This document shows positions 5,404 to 9,033 of a stretch of 9,033 nucleotides of DNA, piece by piece. Source of the DNA: an uncultured Panacagrimonas sp. GTDB taxonomy: Bacteria; Pseudomonadota; Gammaproteobacteria; Nevskiales; Nevskiaceae. The translations under genes and the position numbers were made by a program. Under the pieces are notes generated by a model. The model saw nothing but the letters and a program-made list of their open reading frames with translations. It did not search any database and was not told where the DNA came from. How positions within the stretch are numbered: position 1 is the first letter of the stretch; each line of letters starts with the position of its first letter. The stretch spans positions 1 to 9,033 of the forward strand of contig CAMLNE010000167.1 of the NCBI GenBank assembly GCA_946481265.1, written 5' to 3'.

Positions 5404-7361
5404 GCCGGCTCCTTTTCGATGTGTGCGACGACACGGGCCGCGGCGATCTGCTCGCCCATCGTCGCATCGAGCAGCTTGAGCGTGCCCGCGACCGGCGCGG
5501 TATGGGTGTGCTCCATCTTCATGGCCTCGAGCGTGAAGACAGGCTGGCCAACATGCAGGCGGTCGCCCACCTGGGCGTGCACGGCGACGACGCGACCGTT
5601 CATCGACGCCCGGATGCGCCCGTCGCCGCCCGCGGGACCGGTCGCGGCCGCGGCCCGGCTGTGGTCCACGACCCGGTAATCCCGTCCGCGGAACTGCAGG
5701 TTCAGGTCGGTGGCGGCGAGCGCGAAGTCCACCCACTCACCGACGCCCCCGATCTCGATCCGCGCGCGCGATCCGTGTCGCGCGATCACCCGCGCGTCGA
5801 GGACCTGGTCGTCGAGGCAGACGGCGAACCGGTCGCCGGCACCCCGCTTCAGCTCGACCGCCCGCGTTTGGCCGTCGATCTCGATCCGAAGCGAGGCGTC
5901 GAAGCGAGGCGCGATGCCCGCCTCCGCGCGCGTGGCGTCCGCGGAGTGGAACAGCAGGGCGGCCACCGCGGTGGCATGACGGTCGTCGTCCGCGTTGCGT
6001 GCGAGCAGCGCGTCGAGATGAGCCGCGATGAAGCCGGTGGTCGCGCCGCCGGACGCGAACACCGGATGTCGCAGGCAGCGCGCGAGAAACGCGCGGTTGG
6101 TGGTGATGCCGAGCGCCACGGTGTCGTCGAGCACGCGGGCCAGGCGTCGCCGCGCCTCGTCGCGGCTGCGGCCATGGACGATCGCCTTGGCGATCATCGA
6201 GTCGTAGTAGGGCGCGACCTCGACGCCGGACTCCAGCGCATGCTCGACGCGACAATCCGCCGGCACCTGCCAGCGCGCCAGCCGTCCGCTCTGCGGCACG
6301 AAGCCCTGGTCGACGTCCTCGGCGCAGATGCGCACCTCGATGGCATGGCCCTCGAAGCGCACGTCCTCCTGTCCAAGGCCGAGCGGCTCTCCTGCGGCGA
6401 CCCGCAGCTGCAGTTCGACCAGGTCCAGGCCGGTGATCGACTCGGTGACCGGGTGCTCGACCTGGAGACGGGTGTTCATCTCCATGAAGTAGTAGGCACC
6501 GTCCGCGTCGAGCAGGAACTCGAGTGTTCCGGCGCCTTCGTATCCGATGGCCAGCGCCGCTTTGACCGCGGTGGCGCCCATGCGCGCGCGCAGCTCCGCC
6601 GACACCGCGGGCGAGGGCGCTTCCTCGATCAGCTTCTGGTGACGCCGCTGGACCGAGCAGTCGCGCTCGCCCAGGTGCACCGCGTTGCCGTGGCGGTCGG
6701 CGAACACCTGGATCTCGATGTGCCGCGGGTCGACGAGGGCCTTTTCCAGCAACACGGTGCCGTCACCGAAGGCGCCCTGCGCTTCCGACTGCGCGCTGCG
6801 CAGCGCAGCGATGAATTCCTCGGCATGGCGGACCAGGCGCATGCCGCGGCCACCGCCGCCGGCCACCGCCTTGATCATCACCGGGTAGCCGATGCGGGCA
6901 GCCTCGTCGCGCAGGCCTGCTTCGTCCTGCCCGCCCTGGTAGCCCGGGATGCAGGGCACACCGGCGGCGATCATCAGCCGCTTGGCGCCGGCCTTGTTGC
7001 CCATGGCCAGGATCGCCTCGGGCGAGGGACCGATGAACACCAGCCCGGCATCGCGGCAGGCCTGCGCGAACGACTCCTTCTCGGCGAGGAAGCCGTAGCC
7101 CGGATGCACGGCGTCGGCACCGCTGCGCCGGGCGGCGTCGATGAGCGCATCGATGCGCAGGTAGGACTCCGAGGGCAGCGGCCCGCCGATGCAGATGGCC
7201 TGGTCGGCCTCGTGCACGTGGCGGCTGTCGGCATCGGCGGTCGAGTACACCGCGACTGTGCGATAGCCCAGGCGATGCGCGCTGCGCTGGATGCGCAGCG
7301 CGATCTCGCCCCGGTTGGCGATCAGGATCCTGCTGAAGGGTGTCGCAAGGCGGCTGCTCAT
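5400..7361 (-). CDS. Acyl-CoA carboxylase alpha subunit: biotin carboxylase + BCCP (MCC/GCC type, AtuF/LiuD-like)
   Basis: This 653-residue protein carries out the ATP- and bicarbonate-dependent carboxylation of biotin and bears the biotin itself. The biotin-carboxylase domain spans about 8-455: RILIANRGEIA near the N-terminus, an ATP-grasp glycine loop GGGGRGM (168-174) after Lys164, the catalytic block ERDCSVQRRHQK (232-243), and EMNTRLQVEHPVTE (294-307) carrying metal- and bicarbonate-binding residues. A less conserved linker (about 485-580) corresponds to the BT domain that docks alpha onto beta in methylcrotonyl- and geranyl-CoA carboxylases. The BCCP domain ends the protein, with EAMKMEH at 612-618 and Lys615 as the biotinylation site. 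Length fits MCC/GCC alpha subunits (about 650-670). Longer upstream reading is possible, but the ATG at 7361 gives the conserved N-terminus and overlaps the beta-subunit stop as ATGA, consistent with coupled, equal synthesis. No missing key residue was seen. Alpha alone does not discriminate MCC from GCC. Confidence 0.95.
   Translation of the reverse strand: MSSRLATPFSRILIANRGEIALRIQRSAHRLGYRTVAVYSTADADSRHVHEADQAICIGGPLPSESYLRIDALIDAARRSGADAVHPGYGFLAEKESFAQACRDAGLVFIGPSPEAILAMGNKAGAKRLMIAAGVPCIPGYQGGQDEAGLRDEAARIGYPVMIKAVAGGGGRGMRLVRHAEEFIAALRSAQSEAQGAFGDGTVLLEKALVDPRHIEIQVFADRHGNAVHLGERDCSVQRRHQKLIEEAPSPAVSAELRARMGATAVKAALAIGYEGAGTLEFLLDADGAYYFMEMNTRLQVEHPVTESITGLDLVELQLRVAAGEPLGLGQEDVRFEGHAIEVRICAEDVDQGFVPQSGRLARWQVPADCRVEHALESGVEVAPYYDSMIAKAIVHGRSRDEARRRLARVLDDTVALGITTNRAFLARCLRHPVFASGGATTGFIAAHLDALLARNADDDRHATAVAALLFHSADATRAEAGIAPRFDASLRIEIDGQTRAVELKRGAGDRFAVCLDDQVLDARVIARHGSRARIEIGGVGEWVDFALAATDLNLQFRGRDYRVVDHSRAAAATGPAGGDGRIRASMNGRVVAVHAQVGDRLHVGQPVFTLEAMKMEHTHTAPVAGTLKLLDATMGEQIAAARVVAHIEKEPA
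5409..5414 (-). promoter_or_regulatory. Strong Shine-Dalgarno site for the hydratase gene
   Basis: Read on the minus strand this is AAGGAG, 5 bases before the ATG at 5403. It lies inside the last codons of the carboxylase alpha gene. It is the best ribosome binding site in the window and fixes the hydratase start despite the 4-base overlap. Confidence 0.8.
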
Positions 7362-8977
7362 GGACGTGCCACCGAGAACTGCATGCGATGGGGCTGGCGG
7401 CGCCGGCCGTCGCGGCACAGCGCCAGGGTCAGCGCCAGGATCGCGCGCGTGTCGCGCGGATCGATCACGCCGTCGTCGAGCACGTGCGCGCTGGTGGTGA
7501 AGACGTCCATCTGCCGGTCGAAGGTCTCGATGATCCTTTTCTCCATCGCCTCGAGCTTGTCGCGATCGACGGCGCCTTTGCGTGCCATCGCAGCCTCGTT
7601 GACGATGGTCATCGTGCGCGCCGCCTGCTCGCCGCCCATCACGGCGATCTTCGAGTTGGGCCAGGAGAACAGGAAGTCCGGTGCCAGTCCGCGTCCGCAC
7701 ATGCCGTAGTTGCCGGCGCCGAACGAGCCGCCGCACTGGATCGTGATCTGCGGCACCGTGGCGCTGGTGACGGCCTGGATCATCTTGGAGCCGTGCTTGA
7801 TGATGCCGCCCTCCTCGTGCATGCGCCCCACCATGTAGCCGGTGATGTTCTGCAGGTAGATGAGCGGGATCTGCGCCTGGCAGCAGGCCTGGATGAAGTG
7901 GGTGGCCTTGGTGGCGCCGGCGCTGTCGATGGGCCCGTTGTTGGTGATGATGCCCACCGGCCCGCCGTGGACCGACGCATGTCCGCAGACCGTCTGCGCG
8001 CCGTAGCCGGGGCTGAACTCGAGGAAGTCGGAGTCGTCGACCAGGCGCGCGATCACCTCGCGCATGTCCACCGGTCGCCGGTAGTCGGCCGGCATCACCC
8101 CGAGCAGTTCCTCCGCGGCATAGCGCGGGGGCTTGAACGCCGGCTGCGCCGGCGCAGGCAGGGCATGGTCCCAGCGCAGCCGCGAGACGATGTCGCGCGC
8201 GATGCGGATCGCGTCGCGATCGTCTTCGGCGAGGTAGTCACCCAGACCGGAGATGCTGGTGTGCATCTCCGCGCCGCCGAGGTCTTCCTCGCCGGCGATC
8301 TCGCCGGTCGCGGCCTTGAGCAGCGGCGGACCTGCCAGGAAGGCGCGCGTGCGCTTGCGCACCATCACGATGTAGTCGGACAGGCCGGTCTGGTAGGCGC
8401 CACCCGCGGTGGAGGAGCCGTGCGTGACGGTCACCACCGGCAGTCCCGCGGCGGACAGGCGCGCCAGGTTGCAGAACAGCTGGCCGCCGCGGACGAACTC
8501 CTCGACCTTGTAGGCGAGCAGGTTGGCGCCGGCACTTTCGACGAGTTGAACGTAGGGAAGACGGTGGCGCAGCGCGAGCTCCTGCACCCGCAGCTGCTTG
8601 TCCAGGCCCTTGGGCTGCAGTGCACCGGCATCGATGCCGGAATCGTTGACCAACACCATGCAGCGCGTTCCCTCGATCTGGCCGACGCCCGCGATCACGC
8701 CGCCGCCGGGGATGCTGCGCTCGGCGTCCGCGACGTCCATGCAGTAGCCCGCCAGGGTGCTGAGCTCCAGGAAATCGGCGCCGGGATCGAGCAGCAGGGC
8801 CAGGCGCTCGCGCGGCAGCAGCTGTCCGCGCTTTTCGAAGCGGCCGCGGGCCGCCGCCGAGGCCGCGCGCGTGCGCTGCTCCAGTCCGCGCACACGCTCG
8901 AGCTGGGCGAGCGTCGCATCGCGATCGGCGAGGAAGGCATCGCTGCCGGTGGCGATGGAGGTTTCGAGGGCGGGCAT
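7358..8977 (-). CDS. Acyl-CoA carboxylase beta subunit (carboxyltransferase), geranyl-CoA carboxylase-like (AtuC-like)
   Basis: This 539-residue carboxyltransferase transfers CO2 from biotin to the gamma-methyl carbon of a 3-methyl-2-enoyl-CoA and would form an alpha6-beta6 complex with the neighbouring alpha subunit. N-terminal crotonase-like domain: LLDPGADFLELS (62-73), LVESAGANL (145-153) and the oxyanion element HGSSTAGGAY (186-195). C-terminal domain: LQNITGYMVG (375-384), GGSFGAGNYGMCGRG (416-430) and AVMGGEQAA (445-453). The family is secure. For substrate choice, VRGGQLF (162-168) aligns with the segment that in methylcrotonyl-CoA carboxylase reads roughly HFGRIF; Gly164 replaces the Phe that limits the acyl pocket, as described for Pseudomonas geranyl-CoA carboxylase. 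FSWP at 437-440, instead of the MCC-type MWP, also fits. The substrate is therefore probably geranyl-CoA or another bulky isoprenoid acyl-CoA, with methylcrotonyl-CoA as the alternative. It is the first visible gene of the operon; the ribosome binding site before its ATG is weak. Confidence 0.93.
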   Translation of the reverse strand: MPALETSIATGSDAFLADRDATLAQLERVRGLEQRTRAASAAARGRFEKRGQLLPRERLALLLDPGADFLELSTLAGYCMDVADAERSIPGGGVIAGVGQIEGTRCMVLVNDSGIDAGALQPKGLDKQLRVQELALRHRLPYVQLVESAGANLLAYKVEEFVRGGQLFCNLARLSAAGLPVVTVTHGSSTAGGAYQTGLSDYIVMVRKRTRAFLAGPPLLKAATGEIAGEEDLGGAEMHTSISGLGDYLAEDDRDAIRIARDIVSRLRWDHALPAPAQPAFKPPRYAAEELLGVMPADYRRPVDMREVIARLVDDSDFLEFSPGYGAQTVCGHASVHGGPVGIITNNGPIDSAGATKATHFIQACCQAQIPLIYLQNITGYMVGRMHEEGGIIKHGSKMIQAVTSATVPQITIQCGGSFGAGNYGMCGRGLAPDFLFSWPNSKIAVMGGEQAARTMTIVNEAAMARKGAVDRDKLEAMEKRIIETFDRQMDVFTTSAHVLDDGVIDPRDTRAILALTLALCRDGRRRQPHRMQFSVARP

Positions 8978-9033
8978 CTCGTGAATGGATTCGGAAGCGC
9001 GATTTCAGGAAGGGAACACGACCGGTCCAGGCA
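8978..9033 (-). other. Short region upstream of the carboxylase operon, cut by the window edge
   Basis: Only 56 bases are available before the beta-subunit ATG. No clear Shine-Dalgarno site is seen (the best is a CGAG next to the start), and no -10/-35 pair is convincing. On the minus strand one open frame ends in TGA at 9005-9007 and could be the tail of a preceding gene, in which case the operon would extend upstream. The eight residues visible are not recognisable. Confidence 0.3.

Larger units (their letters stand above)
2025..8977 (-). other. Probable six-gene catabolic operon (carboxylase beta-alpha, hydratase, SDR, SDR, BKACE)
   Basis: All six genes are co-directional. The junctions are ATGA overlaps (beta/alpha and alpha/hydratase), a 16-base overlap (hydratase/SDR), a 10-base gap (SDR/SDR) and an 88-base gap (SDR/BKACE). 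This spacing and the metabolic coherence indicate one transcript, with BKACE the least certain member. The set lacks an acyl-CoA dehydrogenase, HMG-CoA-lyase-type enzyme, ligase and regulator, which would have to lie beyond position 9033 or elsewhere in the genome. Confidence 0.8.

Noticed and set aside
5421..7709. A 762-codon open frame on the plus strand opposite the carboxylase alpha gene.
   Set aside because: Long antisense frames are common in very GC-rich genes. The translation is rich in Arg, Ala, Gly, Val and His with no domain, and the opposite strand encodes an unmistakable biotin carboxylase.
9005..9033. Possible C-terminus of a preceding minus-strand gene (eight codons then TGA).
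   Set aside because: Too short to recognise and consistent with chance. Mentioned only in the upstream-region entry.
1..9033. CRISPR arrays, tRNA or rRNA genes, IS ends, phage or toxin-antitoxin genes.
   Set aside because: No regularly spaced repeats, cloverleaf-like segments, transposase motifs or terminal inverted repeats were seen on either strand. The window reads as a chromosomal catabolic cluster.

Overview
The window is GC-rich, apparently chromosomal DNA that is almost fully coding. Every gene is a catabolic or redox enzyme; I see no mobile-element genes, RNA genes or CRISPR array. The base composition, the tight ATGA gene junctions and the AtuC/AtuF/AtuE-like gene content suggest a high-GC proteobacterium, perhaps a gammaproteobacterium with isoprenoid or steroid-type catabolism. 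The taxon is an inference and cannot be fixed from this window.

Layout. Positions 93-1666 (+) hold two genes joined by an ATGA overlap: a short-chain dehydrogenase/reductase (SDR) and an AhpD-fold carboxymuconolactone-decarboxylase-family protein. Positions 1667-2024 are a convergent gap of about 360 bp with no credible gene, carrying only weak hairpins. Positions 2025-8977 (-) look like one six-gene operon. In transcription order it encodes an acyl-CoA carboxylase beta (carboxyltransferase) subunit, a biotin-carboxylase/BCCP alpha subunit, an enoyl-CoA hydratase-family protein, an SDR, a second SDR, and a BKACE (DUF849) beta-keto acid cleavage enzyme. The first four genes overlap by 4, 4 and 16 bp, the fifth follows after 10 bp, and BKACE follows after an 88-bp spacer. 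The operon start is 57 bp from the window edge, so genes further upstream may be missing.

How the genes may work together. The two carboxylase subunits and the hydratase match the core of the leucine (Liu) and acyclic terpene (Atu) routes: gamma-carboxylation of a 3-methyl-2-enoyl-CoA, then hydration of the glutaconyl-CoA product. In the beta subunit, a Gly stands where methylcrotonyl-CoA carboxylases have a Phe that closes the acyl pocket. This points to a geranyl-CoA-like or other bulky substrate. The SDRs would oxidise alcohols or 3-hydroxyacyl intermediates. BKACE would split a beta-keto acid with acetyl-CoA. No acyl-CoA dehydrogenase, HMG-type lyase, acyl-CoA ligase, transporter or regulator is present in the window, so the pathway is incomplete here. 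The exact substrate is inferred, not shown.
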